This document shows positions 16,467 to 24,440 of a stretch of 32,662 nucleotides of DNA, in pieces. The notes under the pieces were generated by a model. That model did not search any database and was not told the DNA's origin. It saw nothing but the letters and a program-made list of their open reading frames with translations. The number at the start of each line of letters is the position of its first letter. The first letter of the stretch is position 1. Source of the DNA: SURF-32 sp964648365 (GTDB lineage: Bacteria > Planctomycetota > Phycisphaerae > UBA1845); NCBI GenBank assembly GCA_964648365.1, contig CAZYLK010000054.1, positions 1 through 32,662 of the forward strand. The letters run 5' to 3'. The position numbers and the translations under genes are program-made.

Positions 16467-16982
16467 TCACTCGCATCCCGGCCGCGTAGCGACCCCGGCC
16501 TCGATCCCGATCGTATCTTCGCCATCCAGATTCTGAATCGTCACCGCTACGCCGTCGATCCGGTCGGCCTCCGCCCGCGTTCCTTCCATCTTGATCGCCG
16601 TCGCGCTGACCTCATAGCCGTAACTGGCCACGCGAATCTCGACGTAGAGCGTCACGTCATCGCCGTCTGCGACGGCCGAACCCACTGCGGCGTATTGATA
16701 GCCGTTTTCGGAACGGCGGACGCGCCCGTCGAGCATCACGACGTCGACGCCAAGATCGCCGGCCAGTTCCGGGTTATCTTCCAGCGTCACGGGTATGCCG
16801 TCCTCGTCGATTTCGATGAAGCCGAGAAACCCCTGCTCATCGCCGTTGAAACACCAGCGTCCTTGCAACTCCGGCGCATCGGAGGCGGGCACCGGCAGCC
16901 GACCGAACGGCCCTTCGGGAATGCCGCACCCGGCCGTCAGCGGCAGAAGGGTACAGATCGTCAGGATCGTTGAAGCTCTCAT
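16467..16982 (-). CDS. Lipoprotein, beta-rich, paralogue of its upstream neighbour (171 aa)
   Basis: The start at ATG 16982 is preceded by AAAGGG. The signal peptide RASTILTICTLLPLTAGC has a good lipobox (LTAGC, Cys18), so the protein should be lipid-anchored. The mature part begins with ELQGRWCFNGDEQGFLGFIEID and continues as alternating strands (DDVTLYVEIRVASYGYEVSA). This fits a small lipocalin-like beta-barrel with an N-terminal GxW. The upstream gene has the same plan (LAGTW...FDGNG, DTVELLITSFG, FEGTL), so the two look like diverged duplicates. They are 46 bp apart and probably cotranscribed. Ligand and role unknown. Confidence 0.75.
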   Translation of the reverse strand: MRASTILTICTLLPLTAGCGIPEGPFGRLPVPASDAPELQGRWCFNGDEQGFLGFIEIDEDGIPVTLEDNPELAGDLGVDVVMLDGRVRRSENGYQYAAVGSAVADGDDVTLYVEIRVASYGYEVSATAIKMEGTRAEADRIDGVAVTIQNLDGEDTIGIEAGVATRPGCE

Positions 16983-17028
16983 CCGGAACCCTTTCGGAAT
17001 CCTCCGTGCGCACCCGGTTCTCGGCCGG

Positions 17029-17523
17029 TTACCCATCCTTGACCCACGTTTCCCGCAGGTCGACCGGACGGGACGTGGCCAGATCGTGTGTCAAACGAGT
17101 GACGTCGCCACGGATGCGGTCGCCTTCGTCCGACAACGTGCCCTCGAAGTGGTGTACGGTGAAAAAGCCACTGGACTGCTCGGTGTTGGCCTGAATGCGA
17201 AACGACATCACGCCAAACGACGTGATCAACAGTTCCACCGTGTCACCTTCGGCCGGCTCGTAGACCTCCCCGCCGGGGATCGTGAAGCTGGTCAGTGCGC
17301 CGTTCCCGTCGAACACGGCCCGACGCGTCTGGCCGTCCGACGTGGTCAGAACCCACGTTCCCGCCAGGGAGAAGCGGCTGAACCCCGAGCGTTCAAAGAC
17401 CGACGTGTCGATCAGCGTCGACGAGTTCGTGACCCCGCAGGAGGCACCGAGCAACGCCAGACTCGCGAACACGATCGCCCACTGCCCGCCGGGCGAGCCG
17501 CCGCGTACCAAGAGAGCTCTCAT
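17029..17523 (-). CDS. Probable lipoprotein, first of a paralogous pair (164 aa)
   Basis: There are two adjacent ATGs (17526 and 17523). The second lies seven bases after AGGAG and is preferred. The signal peptide WAIVFASLALLGASC ends in a weak lipobox (LGASC), so lipidation is likely but not certain. The mature protein contains SLAGTWVLTTSDGQTRRAVFDG, GDTVELLITSFGVMSFRI and HHFEGTLSDEGDRIRGDVT, a GxW-led beta-barrel plan shared with the next gene. Its stop lies 46 bp before that gene's start. The longer upstream frame crosses dispersed hairpins and is not credible. Confidence 0.72.
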   Translation of the reverse strand: MRALLVRGGSPGGQWAIVFASLALLGASCGVTNSSTLIDTSVFERSGFSRFSLAGTWVLTTSDGQTRRAVFDGNGALTSFTIPGGEVYEPAEGDTVELLITSFGVMSFRIQANTEQSSGFFTVHHFEGTLSDEGDRIRGDVTRLTHDLATSRPVDLRETWVKDG

Positions 17524-17940
17524 CATTGTGCTCCTGACGGTGGGGCAAGCCGTCACACCGTCCAGCACATCATCCGTCGCGCTCTTTTGGCGGTCAAGAC
17601 AGCGGGGCGAGGTGCGTGACGGCCGGAGGCTTGAAGGCGCACGGAGAGCGTGGGCATGGGGTGCGCAACGCGGCAAGCGGGCCGGGGGCTCACGTGGCTC
17701 GGCCTTCCAGACCGAGCGCAAATCCGTGCAAGGGGTCATCACGGGCAGGATGCCAGGCCCCTGCCCCTGTTGTGAATCGGTTTCCGTCCAGGCAAGCCAG
17801 ATACTGAGTCGCAATCACGGGCAAGATGCCCGTGCCACGCGCGCCGCCCCGCTCTTCATGCTCCCGGTCGATCTTGCCACGCACCCTGCATGAACAGCGC
17901 GCGCACGCCATCCGTGCGGACGCGGTTGATCGCCGCTATC
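17524..17940. repeat. Divergent intergenic region with two dispersed hairpins
   Basis: No gene is seen. An imperfect hairpin (GCTCGGCCT-tcc-AGACCGAGC, one mismatch) lies at 17697-17717. A perfect one (CACGGGCA-aga-TGCCCGTG) lies at 17816-17834 and is followed by CCAC, so read on the other strand it starts GTGGCACGGGC. A degenerate relative (CACGGGCAGGATGCC) starts near 17741. This region must also hold the promoters of the lipoprotein pair and rsmH. Confidence 0.6.
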
Positions 17941-19284
17941 ATGCGTGGTTCGGCCGACGTACCACGGCCGCGTACAATCGTGAGTCCAACCGTGCCGCCT
18001 GACGATTCAACTTCCGAACCCCACCGTCGCCCACGGTATCCCGGTACGCACCCGCGCCGGTTCGAGCATCGCTACAAGGAACTCGCACCCGATGCCCACC
18101 CCACCATGCACGCGCACGTGCGCGCCCAGGGCCGGACCCCAGCCGGCACGCATGTCCCGGTGATGGTGGCGGATGTCCTGGAGGCGCTGAATCCGCAGCC
18201 GGGAGAGATCGTGGCAGACTGCACGCTCGGATTCGGCGGACACGCACGCGAGCTGATCCGACACATCGGATCGGCCGGCTGTTTTCTGGGCCTGGACGTC
18301 GACAGCGCCCAGCTCGAGCGGACCGCGGCGATGCTGTCGGCACTCGTCGGTGCAGCGCCGGGACTCCCCGGCGATGCCCTGCGAGATCAAGGCGGCGGAT
18401 ACGAGGATTCCGAGGCCGGCGCCACGCGGTCGGCGCCGCCCCGGCTGACGTTCCATCGCAGCCACTTCGCCGGGCTGGGGAAGGTGCTGGCACGCGAAGG
18501 GCTCGACGGTTGCGACGTGATTCTGGCCGACCTGGGCTGTTCGAGCATGCAACTGGACGACTGGCGTCGCGGATTCAGTTACAAGCATGATGGGCCGCTG
18601 GACATGCGGATGGACGATCGCCTGAAGCGCACGGCCGCCGATCTACTGGCCGGGTTATCCGAGGGGGAGTTGTCGGCGGCGCTCGACCTGCTGGCCGATG
18701 AACCGCATCACGTCCGCATCGCCCGCGCCATCGTCGCGCAGCGACGCGCACGGCCGATCACGCGCACCCGGCAACTGGTCAAGCTCATCGAGAGCGCCAA
18801 AGCAGATCGCGCCCGACGAACGCCGCAACGGAAGCCGTTGCGCCGAGCGACCAGCGACGAGGAAGCACGCGAGGCAAGGTCATCATCCGGGAGCATTGAG
18901 CGCGATGATGCTCTTGTGAAGGACTCGAGCACCGCACGCGAAACGGATGTCGCCGCCGCAGCCAGAACCGCGATGCGCGCACCGCTCGATCTGCACCCCG
19001 CCGCGCGCACGTTTCAGGCACTGCGCATGCTCGTCAACGATGAGATCGGCGGGCTGGAGCAGTTCCTCCGCGCCGTTCCCTACTGCCTGCGGCCCGGCGG
19101 ACGCCTCGCGATCCTCAGTTTTCACAGCGGCGAGCATCGCCGCGTCGAAGCCGCCTTGAGTGAGGGGCTTGCGAGCGGCGTTTATTCAGAGGCATCACCA
19201 GCGCCCACGACGCCGACGTACCAGGAAGTCCACGGCAACCCGAGGAGCCGCTCCGCCGAGCTGCGCTGGGCAGTCCGGGCCTGA
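17941..19284 (+). CDS. rsmH: 16S rRNA (cytosine1402-N4)-methyltransferase RsmH
   Basis: RsmH uses S-adenosylmethionine to methylate N4 of C1402 in the 16S rRNA P-site. The family signatures are all present: TPAGTHVPVMVADVLEAL; the SAM motif ADCTLGFGGHA (92-102); LGLDVD; ILADLGCSSMQLD (194-206); GPLDMRMD; ARAIVAQRR; HPAARTFQALRM; LAILSFHSGEHR. About 70 residues precede the usual start and include PGTHPRRFEHRYKEL, which I recall from planctomycete RsmH. An insertion of roughly 65 charged residues (286-350) separates LVKLIESA from LHPAARTFQ. The total of ~447 compares with ~310 for E. coli. The start is uncertain: ATG 17941, ATG 17890 and a GTG near 17994 all lack a ribosome site. It is not next to mraZ, ftsL or ftsI as in the usual dcw cluster. 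Confidence 0.92.
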   Translation: MRGSADVPRPRTIVSPTVPPDDSTSEPHRRPRYPGTHPRRFEHRYKELAPDAHPTMHAHVRAQGRTPAGTHVPVMVADVLEALNPQPGEIVADCTLGFGGHARELIRHIGSAGCFLGLDVDSAQLERTAAMLSALVGAAPGLPGDALRDQGGGYEDSEAGATRSAPPRLTFHRSHFAGLGKVLAREGLDGCDVILADLGCSSMQLDDWRRGFSYKHDGPLDMRMDDRLKRTAADLLAGLSEGELSAALDLLADEPHHVRIARAIVAQRRARPITRTRQLVKLIESAKADRARRTPQRKPLRRATSDEEAREARSSSGSIERDDALVKDSSTARETDVAAAARTAMRAPLDLHPAARTFQALRMLVNDEIGGLEQFLRAVPYCLRPGGRLAILSFHSGEHRRVEAALSEGLASGVYSEASPAPTTPTYQEVHGNPRSRSAELRWAVRA

Positions 19285-19336
19285 CCCGCCGCGCAGGCGG
19301 CGGGGACTGCCTTGACCATACCCGCATGCGCAGCGG

Positions 19337-20203
19337 TCAACACCGGGTCTCGTCGCTCACGTCGCACTCCTGAATAGTGACCGTGTGATTGCCACGGCTG
19401 ACGTTCTTCCAGGTCGCCTTGGCGCCGCCCTTGTTGTTGATGTCAACCTCGACGCAATCCGCTTCGTCCAGGCACAGCGTCAGCGTCCCGCCGGGTTCGG
19501 CGCCGGAGAGCTTCGCCTTCAGCTTGCCCTTCTTGCAACTGAGCTTGAGCGACTCGTCGCCGCTGCACAGTCCGCCGAGCGTGACGATGAGTTCCTGTAT
19601 CCGCAAAGGCTGGTCAAACCGCACGCCGTCCTGCTGACTCATGGCGTCGGTCAGGCTGTGCAGACCGATCGCGAAGAAGCCGGCGTCCAGTGAGGCGTTG
19701 ATGTCCGCGACGGCCTCCCCGCTGAGCTCGATGATGTACTCCTGCGTGCCGACGGCGGTCGCGAACGTGCCGTACTCGGCCCCGGTCTGCAAGTCTTCGT
19801 GGATGGCGAGGCCCCGGGGGTCGTTGTGCGGGTAGTGGGCGATCAGTTCATCGCGGGTGGCGGAGACGTCGTAGATGCCAATGGTCTCGGACGGGTCCAT
19901 GCTGAAGCTCTGGTCCTGCCCAAGGCGCAGCTTGGCCGTGCCGACCGGGCTGCCGCCGAGCGGAGCCAGATCCCAGACGAAGAACGCATTCAGCCCCCGC
20001 CCGCTGCCCTCCTCGGGGCTGGCATTCACGGTGCCGGTAAACGTGTTATCGTTCACGGCGCGGTGATACCCTACGTCGTTGTACCACCCCCGGCCGGGGA
20101 AGCTCGATTGCAGCGTAACCTCCTGCGCGCTCGCCGCCCCGAGACCCACCGTCGCCACCGCCAGTACCAGACTCGTTGTTCGCAAATTCCGTCGTTTCGT
20201 CAT
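19337..20203 (-). CDS. Secreted beta-sandwich-type protein with C-terminal KKGK module (288 aa)
   Basis: ATG 20203 follows AGGAG at eight bases. A signal peptide (RTTSLVLAVATVGLGAASA-QE) is clear. The N-terminal ~200 residues (YNDVGYHRAVNDNTFTGTV, LNAFFVWDLAPLGGSPVGTA, LRLGQDQSFSMDPSETIGIYD) look like a secreted jelly-roll/beta-sandwich domain of the kind often seen in planctomycete exoproteins; this is recall, not proof. From about residue 213 a distinct module begins CSGDESLKLSCKKGKLKAKL, then PGGTLTLCLDE, GGAKATWKNV, GNHTVTIQECD. The SBBP protein ends with a similar module. No PEP-CTERM or transmembrane anchor is seen. Convergent with rsmH, with 52 bp between stops. Confidence 0.8.
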   Translation of the reverse strand: MTKRRNLRTTSLVLAVATVGLGAASAQEVTLQSSFPGRGWYNDVGYHRAVNDNTFTGTVNASPEEGSGRGLNAFFVWDLAPLGGSPVGTAKLRLGQDQSFSMDPSETIGIYDVSATRDELIAHYPHNDPRGLAIHEDLQTGAEYGTFATAVGTQEYIIELSGEAVADINASLDAGFFAIGLHSLTDAMSQQDGVRFDQPLRIQELIVTLGGLCSGDESLKLSCKKGKLKAKLSGAEPGGTLTLCLDEADCVEVDINNKGGAKATWKNVSRGNHTVTIQECDVSDETRC

Positions 20204-20690
20204 GCTCGTGACTCCTGCCCGATTATTCCGGAAAGCCAACCGTGCGACGGGAGGCGCGTCGGCCGGCCCGCGTCCCCTCAGAGCGGACGCCTGCGAGACT
20301 ACCAATTTTAGCCGCGAAAATGAACCCCGTGGGCTTTTAGGACGTTTGGATCCCCCGATCCTCGTGGCTCGGCGAATGCACGTGAGGCGTCCCGGGAACA
20401 GTGTCGCGGCCCTCGTCATACGCCTGCGGAAACCCCGGGTTCGCGCGACAGACCGGGGAACGGACGCCGCCTGATTTGCGGAGGGCGCTGCTACCGGCGG
20501 TCGGGATCCCAGCCGGACGCGGACGCCCCACGAGGACGCTTGCGAACCACGGCGGAATCGGCGGCCACGGGGCGGTCTGCCCGCGGCGGCGGGTGCTCCG
20601 CGGCGCGGCCACGCAGGCGGGGTCCGGCGGGGTCCGCCCGCACCGTGGCGGACGCTTGCGATCGGGTGGGAAAAGCTGTTCCATGCCGGC
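20204..20690. other. Divergent intergenic region, nothing recognised
   Basis: About 490 bp between a minus-strand secreted protein and the plus-strand B12-binding/GTPase gene. It must contain both promoters. I looked for a cobalamin-riboswitch-like B12 box, which the downstream gene might suggest, and did not see one. No hairpin of the dispersed family is obvious. Confidence 0.45.
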
Positions 20691-21800
20691 ATGAGCGAGA
20701 CACGAATCCCCCCCAGAATCCTGCTGGCCAAGATCGGCCTCGACGGCCACGACCGCGGTGTGAAGGTGCTGGCCCGCGCCTTCCGCGACGAAGGGCTGGA
20801 GGTCATCTACACCGGCCTGTGGCAGACCTGCGAGGCCACCATGCACGCGGCCCTGCAAGAGGACGTGGACGTGGTCGGCGTAAGCCTGCTGTCGGCCGCA
20901 CACATGACGGTGATGCCGGAACTGATCCGCATCCGAGCGGAACTCGGCGTCGAGAACATCCCGCTGGTTCTGGGCGGCATTGTGCCCGAGTCGGACTATC
21001 AGGCCATGCGCGACATCGGTGTGGCCGAGGTGTTCAACCCCGGCTCGTCCATCGAGAGCATCGTGACGACGCTGCGACGCCTGACGGCCGAGCGCGCACA
21101 CACGCCGGCCGCTGACGTTCGTGAGGCTTTCGCATCGGGCGACGTCCGGGCGCTGGCGAGCGTGCTGACCGACATTCAGCGCGGCACGACGCCGGACTGG
21201 ACGCAGACCGGCAAGGCAACCGTCGTCGGCGTCACCGGCGCGCCCGGCGTCGGCAAGAGCTCGTTCATCGCGCGGCTGGGAAAGGTGCTGCGATCACGCG
21301 GGCGGCGCGTGGCCGTGGTGGCAGTCGATCCGACGAGCCCGGTCACGGGGGGGGCGTTGCTCGGCGACCGGCTCCGCATGATGGGCTCACCACCGGACAA
21401 GGGCTTTTTTGTGCGAAGCCTGTCCTCCGGCGAATCCAGCGACGGGCTGGGGCCGCACTGCAAGGAGGCGGTGGCCGCGTTGGGAACGTTCGGGTTCGAA
21501 TTCGTGCTGGTAGAGACCGTCGGGGCCGGCCAGTCCGACGTGGGCATCCGCAAGGTCGCCGATCAGACGCTTTTGGTGCTCATGCCCGAATCCGGCGACG
21601 CGATCCAGTTCTCCAAGGCCGGCATCATGGAGATCGCCAACGCCTTCGTCATCAACAAATGCGACCTGCCCGGCGCAGACGCCACGCAGGGCCAGCTCAT
21701 CAGCGCCGTCGGCGACAGCCGCCCGGTGTGGCGGGCGAGTACGGTGGCGGGCGAGGGGTTTGATGAGGTGGCGGATTGGGTGACGGGGCTGGGGGGCTGA
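20691..21800 (+). CDS. Fusion of a B12-binding domain and a MeaB/ArgK-type GTPase (369 aa)
   Basis: Residues 8-130 are a cobalamin-binding domain of the methylmalonyl-CoA mutase type: AKIGLDGHDRG with D18-x-H20-x2-G23, whose His is the lower cobalt ligand, then GVSLLSAAH and LVLGGIVPE. Residues ~145-369 are a G3E GTPase of the MeaB/ArgK family: P-loop GAPGVGKSS (183-191), VDPTSPVTGG (212-221), ETVGAGQSDV (275-284) and NKCD (322-325). MeaB chaperones cobalamin loading and protects mutases. The order is that of IcmF without its mutase domain. The GTPase part (~225 residues) is shorter than free-standing MeaB (~330), apparently lacking the C-terminal dimerisation arm. The usual DELQ-like segment after the Walker B region reads MPESGDAIQFSKAGIMEI. 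No mutase gene is nearby. ATG 20691 has no obvious ribosome site. Confidence 0.88.
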   Translation: MSETRIPPRILLAKIGLDGHDRGVKVLARAFRDEGLEVIYTGLWQTCEATMHAALQEDVDVVGVSLLSAAHMTVMPELIRIRAELGVENIPLVLGGIVPESDYQAMRDIGVAEVFNPGSSIESIVTTLRRLTAERAHTPAADVREAFASGDVRALASVLTDIQRGTTPDWTQTGKATVVGVTGAPGVGKSSFIARLGKVLRSRGRRVAVVAVDPTSPVTGGALLGDRLRMMGSPPDKGFFVRSLSSGESSDGLGPHCKEAVAALGTFGFEFVLVETVGAGQSDVGIRKVADQTLLVLMPESGDAIQFSKAGIMEIANAFVINKCDLPGADATQGQLISAVGDSRPVWRASTVAGEGFDEVADWVTGLGG

Positions 21801-21826
21801 TGAATCAATCGACGGCGGCACCATCA

Positions 21827-22351
21827 CTACGACTCGGACAGGTCGGCGAGGTCGGCCGCGGCTTTGAATAGTAGTTTCAACAGCGTCTGCCCCGCGCGTT
21901 CGTGAAGCATATCGAGACCGAAGTTGTGATGCGCGGGGATGCAAATGTCGCCATCCGGCCCCGACCAGGGATACTCGACGTTGGCCGGCACCGCGCCGCC
22001 TCCGCGGACTGACGGCGCAAGTAGTTCGATCCGTCGAGCCAGCGCCGCAATGGCGCGCACCTCCCATCGGCGGCCGACCTTCTGTCGGGCGGAACGCGCC
22101 AGCAATTCCTGAGCGATTGAGGGCAAGGTTTTGGCGATGTAGGCGTGGCTGGACTGCAGGTCTGCCGCAGCCGCGCCGCCGTTACAAAGATAGGCTTTGC
22201 ACAGCTTCTCGCACGCCATCTGCAAGTAGTGAAGCTCGTGGCAGCGCGGCAGGCTGCCGTCTGTCAGGAGAACTTCGCGGGCGGCGAGGTCGGAGCGCGC
22301 CTGACGTGCGTACGCACGCGCCCAGACTTGGTTCGACTCGGGCGCCGTCAT
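21827..22351 (-). CDS. HEPN-like helical protein, module copy 1, gene B (174 aa)
   Basis: ATG 22351 overlaps the stop of gene A by four bases. The N-terminal ~60 residues read WARAYARQARSDLAARE...LPRCHELHYLQMACEKLCKAYL, matching the HEPN layout: a helix with DL and A.E, then a helix with H..Q.A.EK..KA, followed by SSHAYIAKTL, the usual third helix. The C-terminal half is specific to this subfamily and includes RRIELLAPSV, VEYPW and LHERAGQTLLKLL. HEPN proteins are commonly RNases in toxin-antitoxin or defence systems. The usual R-x4-6-H active site is not convincing here (RCHELH is the only candidate and is not kept in copy 2). Clearly homologous to 25114-25611. Function is inferred only at family level. 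Confidence 0.82.
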   Translation of the reverse strand: MTAPESNQVWARAYARQARSDLAAREVLLTDGSLPRCHELHYLQMACEKLCKAYLCNGGAAAADLQSSHAYIAKTLPSIAQELLARSARQKVGRRWEVRAIAALARRIELLAPSVRGGGAVPANVEYPWSGPDGDICIPAHHNFGLDMLHERAGQTLLKLLFKAAADLADLSES

Positions 22352-22695
22352 GACGCCTGCCGCTGTCGCCGGAAGCGCTGGCCGAGTTGCCAGTCGTGGG
22401 GAAGTTGCAGTTGGCCCGCCTCGATCCGCGCGAACTCTTCAGGCGTGACCTCGACGATGACTGACCGGTAGAAAATCCCCGTCGACGCATCCGGCGCAAA
22501 GCCGACGGGAATGATCCCTGCCGCAATGGTCCCCTCGTTGACTTCCAGCAGCTTCACCGGTTCCGATTCCTGATCTTCGGCCGCGGGTGAGACCAGCCGG
22601 CGAATCTCGACGATCGCCGGGTTGACTTCGATATGGGACTCGGCCAGCCGCCGCGCGACGGCTTCCTTGGATCGATCAATCACTGTCGTACTCAT
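22348..22695 (-). CDS. Unknown small protein, module copy 1, gene A (115 aa)
   Basis: Start chosen at ATG 22695 because STT..DRS...AVARRLA opens both copies; the ribosome site is weak. Landmarks shared with copy 2 are: SH...V.PAI; EP(V/I)KLLEVN; GI(I/L)PV.F.P; (T/S)GIF...SVIVEV.PEEFARI.AG.L.LP..W..G. More than half of the positions look identical by eye. It appears to be a small alpha/beta protein with a central SVIVEV strand, and I recognise no described family. Its stop overlaps the start of the HEPN-like gene, so the two are translationally coupled. A strong promoter lies at 22740-22768. The role could be antitoxin-like or adaptor; this is a guess from operon structure. Confidence 0.8.
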   Translation of the reverse strand: MSTTVIDRSKEAVARRLAESHIEVNPAIVEIRRLVSPAAEDQESEPVKLLEVNEGTIAAGIIPVGFAPDASTGIFYRSVIVEVTPEEFARIEAGQLQLPHDWQLGQRFRRQRQAS

Positions 22696-22739
22696 CACGC
22701 GTCCCAGGGCTGGATGCAAGCGCCACGCTTGTTCGACGG

Positions 22740-22768
22740 ATTATATCGCGATACAGTCCCAACCTCAA
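22740..22768 (-). promoter_or_regulatory. Sigma-70-type promoter for module copy 1
   Basis: On the minus strand, TTGAGG (22768-22763) and a perfect TATAAT (22745-22740) are separated by exactly 17 bp. The ATG of gene A follows about 45 bp downstream of the -10 box. It is the best consensus promoter I found in the window. The region also lies upstream of the divergent photolyase gene. Confidence 0.7.
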
Positions 22769-22880
22769 CGCCGAGGCGGCGCTCCAGTGGTTGTGGCGGT
22801 TGTAGCCTTCGGTAGAGGATCCGCCACCTGGTCGGCGGCCATCCGATAAAGCAGTCGGCGTGGGTGAGCGGAACGGATCC

Positions 22881-24413
22881 ATGCCCAAGCCAGCCGCCAT
22901 GCACCCCCTGATCTGGTTCCGCTCCGACCTGCGTATCCGCGACAACACCGCGTTGCACCGTGCCTGCGCCAGCGCGACGGACGGCGTCGTGGCGGCGTTT
23001 CTGATCTGCCGCGGGCAGTGGCGGCAGCATGACTGGGGAACGGCGAAGGTTGACTTTGTGCTGCGCAGCGCGAACGCACTCGCGGCGGCGCTGCGGGATC
23101 GGAACATCCCGCTGGTGGCGGTCGAGGCGGATTCCTTCGACCGAGCGCCGAAGGTGCTCGTACAGATCGCTGAGCGGCACGGATGCGATGCGCTGATCGC
23201 CAACGATGAATATGAAGTCAACGAACGCCGGCGCGACGAGGCGGTCAAGATCGCGTTTGCGCGGCGCGGGTGGTCGACGCACATCTTTCATGATCAGACC
23301 ATCCTCGATGTCAGCGCGATTCGCACGGGCGCTGGCGATTTCTACACGGTGTTCACGCCCTTCAAGCGGAAGTGGTTGGACACGCTGGATCGGCTGGCGA
23401 CGGACGGCGACGTCGGTCGCGATGGCGACCACGGCGATGGAGTTGGCAGCGGAGGTGACATGCCGGTTGCAACTTACGCGCGGCCGCGACGGCAAAGAAC
23501 GCCACGCGCGGCCATCGACCGCGCTGCGCCGGCTGGTCAGCCGAGAGACAGCATCGACACCACCACGACCGGCTTTCCGGGCCGCGCCCATGCCGACTTG
23601 TGGCCAGCGGGCGAGGACGAGGCGCTTCGGCGGTTGAAGTGGTTCTGTAACAAGAACCTTGGCTCGTACGACACCGAGCGCGACATCCCCGGGCGCGACG
23701 CCACCAGCGCGCTGTCGCCCTACCTGGCGGCAGGGGTGATTTCGCCTCGCCAGTGTCTCCATGCAGCCATCGAAGCCAACGACGGCCGCTGGCGCGGCGG
23801 CCACATCGGCGTCGAGACGTGGATTAATGAACTGATCTGGCGCGAATTCTACCGACACGTACTCATAGGATTTCCGCACGTTTGCATGAACCTCGCCTTT
23901 CGCAAGGAAGCAGATCGAATCTCATGGCGGCATGAGGAGGAGGCGTTTACCGCCTGGGGCGAAGGTCGAACCGGCTTTCCCATCGTCGACGCCGGCATGA
24001 GGCAACTCGTAGAAACCGGCTGGATGCACAACCGGCTTCGTATGATCACGGCGATGTTTCTGACCAAGGATCTGTTCATTGACTGGCGCTGGGGCGAGCG
24101 GTTCTTCATGCAGCACCTCGTCGACGGCGACTTCGCCAGCAACAATGGCGGCTGGCAGTGGTCCGCCTCCACCGGCACCGACGCCGCCCCCTACTTCCGC
24201 GTGTTCAACCCCTATTCCCAGAGCCGCAAGTTCGACCCCGACGGCGCGTTCATCCGGCGCTACGTTTCCGAGCTTGCGGCGCTATCCAATCGCGACATCC
24301 ACGAACCGCCGGGGGATTCGCGCTTCAGCGGCGGCTATCCGGCTCCCATCCTCGACCGGACGAGGACGCGCGACAGGGTGATGGCGGCTTTCAAGCAGAT
24401 GACGAAGCGCTGA
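22881..24413 (+). CDS. phrB: Deoxyribodipyrimidine photolyase (class I type)
   Basis: This flavoenzyme splits cyclobutane pyrimidine dimers using blue light. The N-terminal antenna-binding domain opens with LIWFRSDLRIRDNTAL and includes ANDEYEVNERRRDE. The C-terminal FAD domain has CNKNLGSYDTERDIPGRDAT, ETWINELIWREFYRHVL, FPIVDAGMRQLVETGWMHNR (ending at about residue 384), RMITAMFLTKDLFIDWRWGE, NNGGWQWSASTGTDAAPYF (420-438) and FNPYSQSRKFDPDG. The Trp residues of the electron-transfer chain appear present. About 510 residues versus ~470 for E. coli; the excess includes a Gly/Asp-rich linker near residues 173-195 (GDVGRDGDHGDGVGSGGD). ATG 22881 is preferred; GTG 22860 and ATG 22899 are alternatives. 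Divergent from module copy 1. The (6-4) or DASH types are less likely on these motifs. Confidence 0.95.
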   Translation: MPKPAAMHPLIWFRSDLRIRDNTALHRACASATDGVVAAFLICRGQWRQHDWGTAKVDFVLRSANALAAALRDRNIPLVAVEADSFDRAPKVLVQIAERHGCDALIANDEYEVNERRRDEAVKIAFARRGWSTHIFHDQTILDVSAIRTGAGDFYTVFTPFKRKWLDTLDRLATDGDVGRDGDHGDGVGSGGDMPVATYARPRRQRTPRAAIDRAAPAGQPRDSIDTTTTGFPGRAHADLWPAGEDEALRRLKWFCNKNLGSYDTERDIPGRDATSALSPYLAAGVISPRQCLHAAIEANDGRWRGGHIGVETWINELIWREFYRHVLIGFPHVCMNLAFRKEADRISWRHEEEAFTAWGEGRTGFPIVDAGMRQLVETGWMHNRLRMITAMFLTKDLFIDWRWGERFFMQHLVDGDFASNNGGWQWSASTGTDAAPYFRVFNPYSQSRKFDPDGAFIRRYVSELAALSNRDIHEPPGDSRFSGGYPAPILDRTRTRDRVMAAFKQMTKR

Positions 24414-24440
24414 GCAACACGGCCACGCGGCAACATGCTG

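Noticed and set aside
20204..20690. Cobalamin riboswitch upstream of the B12-binding/GTPase gene
   Set aside because: No B12-box-like sequence or convincing multi-stem structure was visible.
22695..23879. 394-residue minus-strand frame opposite the photolyase
   Set aside because: It has no recognisable domain or ribosome site and covers the well-conserved photolyase coding sequence.
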